From Treponema sp. (GTDB lineage Bacteria > Spirochaetota > Spirochaetia > Treponematales > Treponemataceae): 16,153 bases of DNA. The stretch is from the NCBI GenBank assembly GCA_016292805.1, contig JAEDFM010000045.1, positions 1-16,153 of the forward strand. Direction: 5' to 3'. Below are positions 1 to 8,133 of this stretch, one piece after another. Under the pieces are notes generated by a model that saw only the letters and a program-made list of their open reading frames with translations, was not told the origin of the DNA and made no database searches. The position numbers and the translations under genes are program-made. Within the stretch, counting starts at the first letter, position 1. Every line of letters starts with the position of its first letter.

Positions 1-15
1 AAAAAAACTCGAGAC

Positions 16-52
16 TTAAAATAGATGGCGAAATTTTAGCCATCTATTTTAA
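16..52. terminator. Perfect inverted repeat, probable terminator
   Basis: A perfect 14-bp stem (16-29 with 39-52) encloses a 9-nt AT-rich loop. The core arm is AAAATAGATGGC, matched by GCCATCTATTTT. The arms carry A and T runs at their outer ends, so transcripts from either direction would have a hairpin followed by a U-rich stretch. It probably ends a gene left of the window, since the next gene to the right starts 155 bp later. The direction of use cannot be told because the left-hand gene is not visible. Confidence 0.6.
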
Positions 53-206
53 TCATTGTTCTATTATAACACAAAACTAGAAAGGTAGTATATTTTATGA
101 AATTTGGTAAGCGAAGTTTTCAACAGAGTGTCAGCTACTGTATATAGAAGAATCTTTTTCATATTTTTATTTATGGTGTATTTAAAACAAAAAAAGAGAT
201 ATATTC

Positions 207-1169
207 TTGAGTATGGAAAAAACAGAAGAAACACAGAACAGTACAAAGACTTCTTTTAAAGGAGTTTTTATTCTTTTAATGACAGCCCTTATTTGGGGAA
301 CATCTTTTTTAGCACAGCGCTTTGGAACAGACAGCGGTGTAGAACCATTTACTTTTCAGGGAATTAGAACTCTTATGGGAGCCATGGTTCTTGTTCCATT
401 CATTTTAATTCGGGATAAAGCTTCTGCAAAAAGCATGACAGAACAGCAGCTGGCAGAAAGAAAAAAGACAAATAAAAAAGCAGTAATTTATGGTTCGATT
501 GTAGGTGTGGTATTATGTGCGGCTACAAACTTACAGCAGTGGGCTTTTGTAGCAGAACCAAGTGCAGGAAAAATTGCATTCATTACCGCAATGTATATGT
601 TTTTTGTTCCTATTTTTGGATTGTTTTTTAAAAAGAGGGTTCCACTTTTAACATGGCTTTGTGTTGTAGTTGGCTTTGTAGGATTATATTTTCTGTGCAT
701 TAAGGAAGAGGGGTTTGGTGGTGTAAATGCAGGTGACTTGCTTGCCTTTGGCTGTGCCATTTTCTTTTGTATACAGATTTTGCTTCTGGAAAAATTTGCA
801 CCAGATTGTGATGGTATAAAACTTTCCTGTGTTCAGTTTTTTGTGGCTGGTTTAATTTCTATTATTTTAATGTTTATTTTTGATTCGCCAAAGCCTGAAG
901 CATTGAAGGCTGCCATTGGGCCACTTTTATATTCTGGTATTATGAGCTGCGGTATTGCTTATACTTTGCAGGTTGTGGGACAGAAATATTGTGAAGCTAC
1001 AATTGCTTCTTTGCTTATGTGTATGGAATCGGTGTTTGCAGTATTGGCAGAAGCCCTTGTTATTCATCGTATTCCTGGCAGCTGGGAAATTCTTGGTTGT
1101 GTAATTATGTTTGCAGCAATTATTATTTCCCAGCTTTCGGATATTATTAAACTTAGAAAAGAAAAATAA
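207..1169 (+). CDS. EamA/DMT-family membrane transporter
   Basis: A 320-residue integral membrane protein of the drug/metabolite transporter superfamily, which usually exports or exchanges small metabolites across the inner membrane; the substrate is unknown. About ten hydrophobic segments form two EamA halves. The first begins with the typical ALIWGTSFLAQRF segment (about residues 27-39), and the second ends in a long helical stretch near SWEILGCVIMFAAIIISQL. Length is normal for the family. The frame opens with TTG at 207, with a weak SD-like AAAGAGA 7 nt upstream; an in-frame ATG at 213 is the alternative start, 13 nt from that SD. It stands alone on the plus strand and ends 1 bp before the convergent response regulator, with no terminator between them. 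Nothing ties it to the sugar locus except position. Confidence 0.85.
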   Translation: MSMEKTEETQNSTKTSFKGVFILLMTALIWGTSFLAQRFGTDSGVEPFTFQGIRTLMGAMVLVPFILIRDKASAKSMTEQQLAERKKTNKKAVIYGSIVGVVLCAATNLQQWAFVAEPSAGKIAFITAMYMFFVPIFGLFFKKRVPLLTWLCVVVGFVGLYFLCIKEEGFGGVNAGDLLAFGCAIFFCIQILLLEKFAPDCDGIKLSCVQFFVAGLISIILMFIFDSPKPEALKAAIGPLLYSGIMSCGIAYTLQVVGQKYCEATIASLLMCMESVFAVLAEALVIHRIPGSWEILGCVIMFAAIIISQLSDIIKLRKEK

Positions 1170-1170
1170 T

Positions 1171-2598
1171 TTATTCTTCGTGAGAAGCTTTCCATTCTCC
1201 AGGAGAAAAACCTGTGCTTTCCTTAAATATTTTTGCAAAGTATTTAGGATCGCTAAAGCCTGATCGTTCTGCTACTTCGTAAATTTTGTAGCAGCCTTTT
1301 CCCAGTAAACGACAGGCTTCATCAATTCTTATCTTTTTGATGTATTCATTAAAATTAACACCTGTATGTTCTTTGAATTTTTCGGAGAACCAGGTGTAAT
1401 TTATGTTTACCTGATTTGCTACCATTGCCATATTTATGTTTTTTGAAAAATTCTGATGGATATATTCCAGTGCTTTTTCAATGTGTGGATTTTCAATATT
1501 CTGTTTTTTAAGCAGAGCAGCAAGGTAAATAAAATAATCCATAACACAGATAGTCCATTCACTTATGTGCTGGTACTGCCAGATATTTTCAATCATGATG
1601 CTTTTAAGCTGAAGGTAAGAATCGTTTTGGGTGTAAGAAGGGTAGCGGACAAAAAGGCTGGAACAGATTCTGTTGTATAAATACTCTAAAGCAAAGGGTT
1701 TTTCTTTTTCGTTAAAGCTGGTGAAATCTAAAAATTTGTTCACCTGTTTTTGAACATCATCGTTGCTGGCAATTGTAAGTTTTGCAAGACTGTGTTCGTA
1801 AAGTTCATCTATTTTGGAATAATCTATTGAAACATCTTCTGCATAATAAGTTATCTGTATTGATGGATTGAAGAAAGAATTCAGCATGGCAATAAATGCC
1901 TGTTTTTTATAGGTTCGTAATGCAGAAAGATTATCTGAAGAATTACTTACACCTATAGTTTGATTTGTAATTGATGCAGCGGAATCCAGCATAAGTTTTG
2001 TTTCTCGTGGAATTACAATACATTCATAATTCTTTTTACTTTCCAAAGTGTAATAGCCAGAAGACTTAAAGGTTTCTTCAACATACTGCCTGCTGTGTTT
2101 ACCCATAATACAAAGACAATAATATCCGTTTGGAAATTTTGAATTATCAATTCCCAGCTTGTAATCAATTCTGCCTTCGTCAATGATTGAGCGCAGTGCC
2201 TGTTCATTGTTTTTTTGCTGTTCTTTCTGATATTCAGAAATTGCCTGCTGGACAGAGCTGATTAATTCCTTTTTATCAACAGGCTTTAAGATATAAGACA
2301 TAGCCCCGTTTTGGATTGCAGCCTTGGCGTAAACAAAATCATCAAAACCACTAAGAACAATTATGGTTGGTTTAACTTCCAGCTGGGAAACACTTTTCAT
2401 CAATTCTACACCATCAAGAATTGGCATACGAATATCTGTAATCAAAACATTTGGATTTTCAGTTTTACATAATTCCAAAGCTTCGCTGCCGTTTTTAGCT
2501 TCGAAAATTTCAAGAGGTACTTCAATATTATCTTTGATAATTTTTTTAATACCGGCGCGAATTAATTTTTCATCATCTGCAATTACAATTGAAATCAT
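1171..2598 (-). CDS. YesN-like response regulator (REC + AraC-type HTH)
   Basis: A 475-residue two-component response regulator that probably activates the neighbouring transport genes. The N-terminal receiver domain (about 1-120) has the acidic pair D8/D9, phospho-acceptor D55 in TDIRMP, switch residue S83 in VLSGFDD and K105 in LKPVD. A middle region (about 130-370) has no recognisable motif, as is common in YesN proteins. The C-terminal 100 residues (about 375-475) form an AraC/XylS double helix-turn-helix, including YIKKIRIDEACRLL and GFSDPKYFAKIFKESTGFSP. The start codon overlaps the kinase stop as ATGA (4 nt), and a GGAG lies 6 nt upstream inside the kinase gene, so the two are translationally coupled. 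Family knowledge (B. subtilis YesMN) places such pairs in control of pectin or polysaccharide uptake; the target here is inferred from adjacency. Confidence 0.93.
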   Translation of the reverse strand: MISIVIADDEKLIRAGIKKIIKDNIEVPLEIFEAKNGSEALELCKTENPNVLITDIRMPILDGVELMKSVSQLEVKPTIIVLSGFDDFVYAKAAIQNGAMSYILKPVDKKELISSVQQAISEYQKEQQKNNEQALRSIIDEGRIDYKLGIDNSKFPNGYYCLCIMGKHSRQYVEETFKSSGYYTLESKKNYECIVIPRETKLMLDSAASITNQTIGVSNSSDNLSALRTYKKQAFIAMLNSFFNPSIQITYYAEDVSIDYSKIDELYEHSLAKLTIASNDDVQKQVNKFLDFTSFNEKEKPFALEYLYNRICSSLFVRYPSYTQNDSYLQLKSIMIENIWQYQHISEWTICVMDYFIYLAALLKKQNIENPHIEKALEYIHQNFSKNINMAMVANQVNINYTWFSEKFKEHTGVNFNEYIKKIRIDEACRLLGKGCYKIYEVAERSGFSDPKYFAKIFKESTGFSPGEWKASHEE

Positions 2599-4352
2599 AC
2601 TGTGCTCCGTACATTTGGAACAGGAACGCTGATTGTAGTTCCTTCTCCCAGTTTAGATTCAACCTGGATTTTGTAATCGAAGCCATAGAAAACATTCAGT
2701 CGTTGCTGAATATTTTTAAGGCCAATACTTCCTTTTGAATCTCGTTCATAATCTACATTTGATAAATAACTTTCTATTTTGTTTATTGTTTCCTGGTCCA
2801 TACCACAACCGTAGTCTTGAACCGAAAGATATACTTTTGAATTATCTTCTGTAAGCTTTGCTGTAATGCGTAAGGTTGCATCTGCTTCTGTGGCTTCGAT
2901 TGCGTGAACAAAAGCATTTTCTACTAATGGCTGAAGAGTCATTTTTGGAATTTCCAGATCCATAAGTTCTTCTGGAATTTCTATCATCAACGAAATTGTG
3001 TAATCGTTTCTGATGTTTAAAATATATATGTAAGATTTAATATATTCAATTTCCTGGGCGAGAGAAACACGATGGATGCGCCAGCGCAAACAGTAACGCA
3101 TCATTTTGCCTAAAACCTGCAGGCTTTCTTCAATGTCTTCCTGGTCTGCAAGAACGGCCTGCATTCGGATTGTTTCAAGAACGTTGTAAAGGAAGTGGGC
3201 ATTGATTTGGTTTTGCATGGCTTTCATTTCTGTGTCTGCAATAAGACTTTGTTCTGTTTTAATCTGCTCAATCTGTTCTGTTAATGTTTTTGTCATCAGG
3301 TTAAAGGTTTCCTGTGTTTCCTGAATTTCTTCAATTCCGGAAACTGGAATTTGAACAGATAAATCTCCTTCCTTGACTTTTTTCATTCCGTCCATAATTG
3401 TATAAAAGCCGGAAAGGAGATGATTTGTAATATATTTAACCCCTACAGTTAAAAGTAACATTAGGGCAGCAATTCCAAGAATAATTAAAAGAGAATCGAT
3501 CCACATTTCTTTGAGTAAATCTTTTCCCAGGTTTACATGAACTAAATAAACATCAAGATCTGGAATATATTTCCAGACAATCATTTTGTTCCAGATGGTT
3601 AGAAAAGCGGTTCCTGAATCTTTTTGAGATTTACAAATACTTTTAGTGATTTTGTTTAAAGCACCTTTTGAAATTTTTGGTGCATCAAATTGGTCTGTCT
3701 GTGCAGAAATATTTATGAGTTGATTGTCAGCAGTTTTTTTGAAAACACATTCGTAAGAATCAAAATGGGGTGGATTATAAACTGAAGGGAAAAAATCTTC
3801 CATGCGAACTGCAATTTGAAGGTATCCGATCAGTTTATGGTTTTTATAAATTTCTCTGGTTGTGCATACAGAAGGAAGTTTAAGTCCGTTCTGATAGCCC
3901 ATATAATTTGCTCTGTAATTTAAGCTCCATCTCTGTTTATCATTTTCTGTTAATCTGGATTCCTGAAGAATCATAGGCCAGCGTTCTGGAATGATTGCAT
4001 TTGTAGGAAACAGGCGGGTAGAGTACAGGTAGGGTGTAATTCTGGAAATACTTTCTAAGATTGTTGTCTGTGTCAAAAGAACATCAATAACTTCGTCTTC
4101 TGTATAACCTTCTGGCGAAATGAAAAACATTCTTATGTTTTCGTTTGCATTAATCATTGTCTCAATAAGATTGAAGGTGTTAATTTTTTCGTTTATCTGA
4201 CTGACATTTATCTGGACAGTATCCTCAGCGGCACGGCGTGAGCTTAAAACCTGTCGACGCAAACTGTTAACAGTAATAATCGAAAGGAGGATGAAAAGAG
4301 GAACAATAACGATTAATGTATTTATAAGTACAACTTTCTTAGAAAATACCAT
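2595..4352 (-). CDS. YesM-like sensor histidine kinase
   Basis: A 585-residue membrane sensor kinase that should phosphorylate the regulator encoded immediately downstream. TM1 spans about 8-29, followed by an extracytoplasmic sensing region (30-283) without an obvious ligand motif. TM2 spans about 285-305 and a HAMP linker 306-360. The His_kinase domain (PF06580 type) has the phospho-acceptor H386 in QINAHFLYN. The HATPase_c domain shows the N box LVENAFVHAI (N479), DYGCGM near 513 and GSIGLKNIQQRL near 541. All catalytic motifs are intact. The gene lies 89 bp downstream of the solute-binding protein gene, beyond a terminator, so it may have its own promoter. No well-spaced Shine-Dalgarno precedes the ATG: AGAAGA abuts it and a GAGG is 13 nt away. 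A perfect TATAAT ends 6 nt before the ATG, suggesting a leaderless transcript. Confidence 0.93.
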   Translation of the reverse strand: MVFSKKVVLINTLIVIVPLFILLSIITVNSLRRQVLSSRRAAEDTVQINVSQINEKINTFNLIETMINANENIRMFFISPEGYTEDEVIDVLLTQTTILESISRITPYLYSTRLFPTNAIIPERWPMILQESRLTENDKQRWSLNYRANYMGYQNGLKLPSVCTTREIYKNHKLIGYLQIAVRMEDFFPSVYNPPHFDSYECVFKKTADNQLINISAQTDQFDAPKISKGALNKITKSICKSQKDSGTAFLTIWNKMIVWKYIPDLDVYLVHVNLGKDLLKEMWIDSLLIILGIAALMLLLTVGVKYITNHLLSGFYTIMDGMKKVKEGDLSVQIPVSGIEEIQETQETFNLMTKTLTEQIEQIKTEQSLIADTEMKAMQNQINAHFLYNVLETIRMQAVLADQEDIEESLQVLGKMMRYCLRWRIHRVSLAQEIEYIKSYIYILNIRNDYTISLMIEIPEELMDLEIPKMTLQPLVENAFVHAIEATEADATLRITAKLTEDNSKVYLSVQDYGCGMDQETINKIESYLSNVDYERDSKGSIGLKNIQQRLNVFYGFDYKIQVESKLGEGTTISVPVPNVRSTV

Positions 4353-4358
4353 TCTTCT

Positions 4359-4375
4359 ATTATAACCTCATTATA
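4359..4375 (-). promoter_or_regulatory. Tandem TATAAT boxes before the sensor kinase
   Basis: On the minus strand two perfect TATAAT hexamers lie 11 nt apart (4375-4370 and 4364-4359), in a near-direct repeat of GTTATAAT. The second ends 6 nt before the kinase ATG, so a start from it would fall at about the A of the ATG. No good -35 is visible: TTGATT at 15-nt spacing from the first box lies inside the terminator stem. The hexamers are seen; promoter function is inferred. Confidence 0.4.
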
Positions 4376-4380
4376 ACGGA

Positions 4381-4415
4381 AAAAGCAGGAAATCAATTTT
4401 GATTGATTTCCTGCA
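4381..4415 (-). terminator. Rho-independent terminator after the solute-binding protein gene
   Basis: A perfect 12-bp stem (GCAGGAAATCAA at 4386-4397 with TTGATTTCCTGC at 4404-4415) has a 6-nt loop and, on the minus strand, is followed at once by TTTTT (4385-4381). It lies 27 bp past the solute-binding protein stop and upstream of the kinase gene. It should end most transporter transcripts, with any readthrough supplying the kinase and regulator. Confidence 0.85.
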
Positions 4416-4441
4416 AAGAGAGTTTTTTATGGTAGGTTCAA

Positions 4442-6073
4442 TTACATGCCAAGTTTCTTTTTATTGATGTTCATTAATTTTGTCTGAGCTTCAATAACTT
4501 TGTCATATCCATGAGCTTTCTTGTAAGCTTCGAAATCTGCAACGATTTTGTCGAATTCTGCTTCAGAACCTGCACGGATTAACTGTGGAAGAACTTTACC
4601 CCACTGGCGCTGGATTTCTTCTGCTGAGAGAGCTTCGTCAGATCCAACTGGGAGTGTAAGTCCGTCGTAAGCAGCGAATGACTGTACATAAGGACGAGTC
4701 CAGAGCTGTGGCTGTCCAAGTGAAGGTGCGTATTCAACACCGAACTGTGCCTGCCAAGCTGTATCCATCAACATCCAGTATGTGAACTGAATACCAACAT
4801 CTGTTTCCTGCTTGTTCTTATCTGTTGAATCAAGCTCTTTCATTTCTGGAGTAAGTGTTGGAACACCATTTTCCATTGTGTAAGTTTTTCCTAAGATACC
4901 AAAGTTTGTATCCATCTGTCCTTCTTCTGAAATAAGGTAAGTAAGGAACTGAATAGCACGAGCTTTGTCTTTACAGTTTTTAGAAATCAAAGTTAATGTC
5001 CAACCAGAAATTCCGCCACCAGCTAAAGTTGGATCATCACCTTTAGAGTTTTTAGGACCCTGTACAGCAATGTAAACTGAGTTTGGATCTTTAGCATAAA
5101 GAGCGTTCTGTGCAGCCTGCATATCCCAGTTCTGGTACAACATACAGAAGTAGCGACCCTGAGCAGCTTTTTCTTCGATCTGTGAGCGTTTATCTACGAA
5201 CATATCTGTAGAGATAAGTCCTTTTTCGTGTGCGTTGCGGAAAGCTTTAAGCCAGCGAATATATTCTGGATTGTGTGTAAGACCAAGGTCAGCATTCTGG
5301 AATTTTCCGTCAATTTCTGGTGGAAGAGCCAGGAAGTGTGATAAGTAACCCTGGAGCATTGAACAACCTGTATCACCGAATTCATTTGTTCCGAATGGAA
5401 TAAGTGGCTGACCATTGACTGTTGGGAACTTCTTTTTAGCAGCTTCAAGAGCAGCAACAAATCCTTCTGGAGTTGTCATATCTGGGCTACCAAGAGCTTC
5501 GTACATATCTTTACGAACTAAGAATGTTTCGTTAGAAGTAAGTTTACCATTGTAATCTTTATAAGCCTGTGGTGTGAAAGATGCGTTTGGATAACCGTAA
5601 ACGTGTCCATCAGCCTGTTTGTACCAACCCATTTTGTCGTTGTCTACAACTTTGAAGAAGTATGGATCATATTCTTCAGCAAGTGAATCAAGAGGTTCTA
5701 CTAAGCCGGCATCAATCATCATTGGAACCTGACCTTCCCACCATCCAAGAGTGATAAGATCTGGTAATGCATCACCAGCGATCATTGCGTTTAATTTTTC
5801 TGCTTCGTTACCAGCTGGAACGATGAAGTTTACATCTACACCAGTTTTTTCTGTGATGTATTTTGAAACCATTGAATCACCCCAATGGCGAGCGAACCAA
5901 CTGAAGTTAATGTACCAGTCAAGTTTTACTGGTTTGTCAGCATTTGCTTTCCATCCAGCTTCGTTTGCATTTGCAACTTTAGATGAAACAGCAGCGTCTT
6001 TTTTGTTACATCCAGTAAAAATCATACTGAAAGCCATTGCACCAAGCAATCCGATTGTTGCTATTTTTTTCAT
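4442..6073 (-). CDS. Sugar ABC transporter solute-binding lipoprotein (LplA/YtcQ-like)
   Basis: A 543-residue extracellular solute-binding protein of the large LplA/YtcQ-like type that serves carbohydrate ABC importers. It captures the oligosaccharide outside and delivers it to the two permeases encoded upstream. The N-terminus is a lipoprotein signal: KK, a hydrophobic stretch, then F-T-G-C with the lipidated Cys at 22. Phe at -3 is more usual in spirochaetal than in Firmicutes lipoboxes. The mature part has the usual repeated aromatic patches (LDWYINFSWFARHW, ITLGWWEGQVPMM) and the late ISGWTLTLISKNCKDKARA segment of the family. It is last of the three transport genes, has the strongest Shine-Dalgarno in the window, and is followed by a terminator. 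The 135-bp gap from the preceding permease gene holds two hairpins. The ligand is unknown; neighbouring genes imply a glucan- or hemicellulose-type oligosaccharide, which is inference. Confidence 0.92.
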   Translation of the reverse strand: MKKIATIGLLGAMAFSMIFTGCNKKDAAVSSKVANANEAGWKANADKPVKLDWYINFSWFARHWGDSMVSKYITEKTGVDVNFIVPAGNEAEKLNAMIAGDALPDLITLGWWEGQVPMMIDAGLVEPLDSLAEEYDPYFFKVVDNDKMGWYKQADGHVYGYPNASFTPQAYKDYNGKLTSNETFLVRKDMYEALGSPDMTTPEGFVAALEAAKKKFPTVNGQPLIPFGTNEFGDTGCSMLQGYLSHFLALPPEIDGKFQNADLGLTHNPEYIRWLKAFRNAHEKGLISTDMFVDKRSQIEEKAAQGRYFCMLYQNWDMQAAQNALYAKDPNSVYIAVQGPKNSKGDDPTLAGGGISGWTLTLISKNCKDKARAIQFLTYLISEEGQMDTNFGILGKTYTMENGVPTLTPEMKELDSTDKNKQETDVGIQFTYWMLMDTAWQAQFGVEYAPSLGQPQLWTRPYVQSFAAYDGLTLPVGSDEALSAEEIQRQWGKVLPQLIRAGSEAEFDKIVADFEAYKKAHGYDKVIEAQTKLMNINKKKLGM

Positions 6074-6079
6074 AGAAAT

Positions 6080-6087
6080 CCTCCTTT
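6080..6087 (-). promoter_or_regulatory. Consensus Shine-Dalgarno of the solute-binding protein gene
   Basis: AAAGGAGG on the minus strand lies 6 nt before the ATG at 6073. It is close to the full anti-SD complement and stronger than the GGAG sites of the permease genes, fitting the excess of binding protein over permease usual in ABC importers. Confidence 0.8.
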
Positions 6088-6090
6088 CTA

Positions 6091-6115
6091 TTTTACACTA
6101 TTTTGTGCAGTAAAA
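6091..6115 (-). other. Bulged stem-loop next to the Shine-Dalgarno
   Basis: On the minus strand TTTTA-CTG-CAC pairs with GTG-TAAAA around the 6-nt loop AAAATA, giving 8 bp with a 3-nt bulge. It ends about 3 nt upstream of the AAAGGAGG. It could mark or protect the 5' end of a processed binding-protein mRNA, or be an operator half-site pair. It is AT-rich, so chance is possible. Confidence 0.35.
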
Positions 6116-6159
6116 GTTTTTTTTGTTTTAAGTTGTGTTCTGGGGGAGTGGAGGCTTCT

Positions 6160-6190
6160 AAAAAATTGCTCCAAGTGTTGGCAATTTTTT
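6160..6190 (-). terminator. Intergenic hairpin with U-run between permease and binding protein genes
   Basis: A perfect 10-bp outer stem (AAAAAATTGC at 6160-6169 with GCAATTTTTT at 6181-6190) is extended by an inner CAA/TTG pairing with a 2-nt bulge. On the minus strand the 3' arm ends in a run of six T. It lies 18 bp past the LplC-like stop inside the operon, so it looks like a leaky terminator or 3'-end stabilising hairpin that separates permease from binding-protein mRNA levels. The stem is weak and its U-run is part of the stem, so a true stop is uncertain. Confidence 0.5.
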
Positions 6191-6208
6191 TTAACGAAGC
6201 TCCGATTA

Positions 6209-7096
6209 TTAACCCTTAACAGAACCAACCATAAATCCCTTAACAAAGTACTTCTGTAAGAATGGGTATACACACATAATTGGGAATGTGGTTACAACCA
6301 TTGTTGCAAGTCGTACTGAATTAGAACTTACCTGCTGAGCAGTCATGCCGGCTGGCATTGCAACTACAGCTTTAGAAGCTGATGCACTTGCTACAATTCT
6401 GTACAAGTAAGTCTGAATTGGCTGTAACGATGCATTGTTGATGTACATGACACCAGTAAAATAATCGTTCCAGTGACCAACACCATTGAACAACGCGATA
6501 GTTGCAAGTACTGGTGTTGAAAGTGGCAAGATGATTCTTAGGAAAATCTTAAAATCATTTGCACCATCAAGTTTTGCAGATTCTTCCAAAGCTGGAGACA
6601 TTTCTCTGAAGTAGGACATGAAAATAATCATGTTGTAGAAGTTGAACAATGAAGGAATGATGTAAACCAGGAAGTTATCATACAAACCTAAGTTTTTAAT
6701 CAAGATAAAGTATGGGATAAGACCGCCACCAAAGAACATTGTGATTGTTCCGAATACCATATAGAAGTTGTGTCCCATAATGTGTTTCTTAGAGAAGGCA
6801 TAACCAACCATTGCTGTAAAGAAAACACTTGTAGAAGTACCAAGGATAGTTCTCAGAATTGTTACAGCAAAAGCTTTAAGAATTGTTTTATCCTGGAAAA
6901 CTGTTTTATAACTTTCAAGGCTGAACTTTCTTGGGAACAAATAGATTCCACCACGCAAAGCATCAGATGAATCATTGAAAGAAATAATAATTGTGTACCA
7001 AACAGGGTAGAGTGCGATGATACAGATCAAAGTCATTATTACATAAAGGAAAATATCACCGTATGTAGTTCTGTTTAATTTATTAGCTGTTTTCAT
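6209..7096 (-). CDS. Carbohydrate ABC transporter permease (LplC/YtcP-like)
   Basis: A 295-residue inner-membrane permease of the binding-protein-dependent type I importers. About six hydrophobic segments are visible, the first at 15-40 (LIALYPVWY-like). The cytoplasmic EAA loop that docks the ATPase is at about 171-191 (EESAKLDGANDFKIF...LP), with the conserved Gly at 178. The C-terminus YPFLQKYFVKGFMVGSVKG is typical of the LplC/YtcP group. The start ATG has a GGAGA 7 nt upstream, inside the 13-bp gap after the LplB-like gene, so the two permeases are co-transcribed and probably form a heterodimer. No ATPase gene is present; a shared MsmX/UgpC-type ATPase from elsewhere is expected from known relatives. 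Confidence 0.93.
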   Translation of the reverse strand: MKTANKLNRTTYGDIFLYVIMTLICIIALYPVWYTIIISFNDSSDALRGGIYLFPRKFSLESYKTVFQDKTILKAFAVTILRTILGTSTSVFFTAMVGYAFSKKHIMGHNFYMVFGTITMFFGGGLIPYFILIKNLGLYDNFLVYIIPSLFNFYNMIIFMSYFREMSPALEESAKLDGANDFKIFLRIILPLSTPVLATIALFNGVGHWNDYFTGVMYINNASLQPIQTYLYRIVASASASKAVVAMPAGMTAQQVSSNSVRLATMVVTTFPIMCVYPFLQKYFVKGFMVGSVKG

Positions 7097-7109
7097 ATCA
7101 GTCTCCTAA

Positions 7110-8084
7110 TTAGAACAATGAAGTATCGTTCATTCTCTTTGTTATCTGGTTGGCAATAAACAACAGAATGAAAGCTAATACCGATTTGAACAAACCAATT
7201 GCAGAAGCGAATGAGTATCGCATACTTCTCATGGCAGTGTGGTAAGTGTAAATATCAATTACATTACTGCGCTGTGCATTTAATGGATTCTGTAATACAA
7301 AGATCTGGTCGAAGTTAGAGTTCATAAGACCACCAACTGCAAGAATAAACAGAATAGTAATTGTTGGCATGATTGATGGTAATGTGATTGTCCAAATCTG
7401 CTTCCATCGGCTTGCACCATCAACACGAGCTGCTTCGTACATTTCCTGATCAATTCCAGAAATTGCAGCAAGGTAGATAATTGCCGACCAACCTAATTCC
7501 TTCCATAAATCTGATGCAATAACAATTCCCCAGAAATATTTTGGATAAGCAAGGAAAGCTATACCATCATGGATGATATTGAGCTTAATAAGGAGTTCAT
7601 TAAGAAGTCCTGTTTCGCCCATCCAGGTTGTAAGAATACCGCCAAGAACTACCCACGAAAGGAAGTGTGGCATATAAGTAATTGTCTGTACTGCTTTTTT
7701 GAACTTTTCATTTTTGATTTCGTTCAACATTAAGGCAAACACGATTGGTAATGGGAAGTTGATTAAAAGCTTAAGAAGACTGATTCCTAAAGTGTTACCC
7801 ATGATGTTCCAGAACTCATCATCTTTGAAGAACTTGATGAAGTGAGCAAATCCACCGTAAGCAGCCCATTCGCTTTTTAAGAATTCCAGAGAGAACAAAG
7901 GCATTGTAATTCTGTAGTTCTTTTTGAAAGCAACAAGGATACCGTACATTGGAGCGTAGTTAAAAATAATCATCCAGATAACACCAAGAAGTGCCATAAT
8001 CTGCAAATGCTTTTCGCTCTTTAATCTTGTCCAGAAAGTCTTTTTTGAAAGAAGTTCAATATCTGTTGTATTGTTTTTTTTCAT
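7110..8084 (-). CDS. Carbohydrate ABC transporter permease (LplB/YteP-like)
   Basis: A 324-residue permease, partner of the LplC-like protein and first gene of the transport operon. The N-terminus is cytoplasmic and charged; the first membrane segment begins at about residue 28 and leads into FNYAPMYGILVAFKKNYR, a hallmark of the LplB/YteP family. The EAA loop is at about 217-236 (YEAARVDGASRWKQIWTITLP). I chose ATG at 8084 because a GGAG (8095-8092) sits 7 nt upstream; a TTG at 8090 would add two residues but is only 1 nt from that site. The gene is divergent from the large glycosidase-like gene across about 200 bp, so both are likely under one regulatory region. Confidence 0.93.
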   Translation of the reverse strand: MKKNNTTDIELLSKKTFWTRLKSEKHLQIMALLGVIWMIIFNYAPMYGILVAFKKNYRITMPLFSLEFLKSEWAAYGGFAHFIKFFKDDEFWNIMGNTLGISLLKLLINFPLPIVFALMLNEIKNEKFKKAVQTITYMPHFLSWVVLGGILTTWMGETGLLNELLIKLNIIHDGIAFLAYPKYFWGIVIASDLWKELGWSAIIYLAAISGIDQEMYEAARVDGASRWKQIWTITLPSIMPTITILFILAVGGLMNSNFDQIFVLQNPLNAQRSNVIDIYTYHTAMRSMRYSFASAIGLFKSVLAFILLFIANQITKRMNDTSLF

Positions 8085-8133
8085 TTCCAAACTCCAAGTA
8101 TTTTTTGCCAGGTTTTCTTTCCTGACATTTTTG

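Noticed and set aside
61..206. Promoter of the EamA-type gene
   Set aside because: TATATA near 139 with TTTTCA 18 nt upstream is possible, but in such AT-rich sequence it is not better than chance; no operator or hairpin is visible in this stretch.
5751..6113. Open frame of 120 codons antisense to the binding-protein gene
   Set aside because: It mirrors the codon pattern of the real gene, has no Shine-Dalgarno and no recognisable domain. Similar antisense frames at 488-760, 927-1238 and 14390-14671 were dropped for the same reason.
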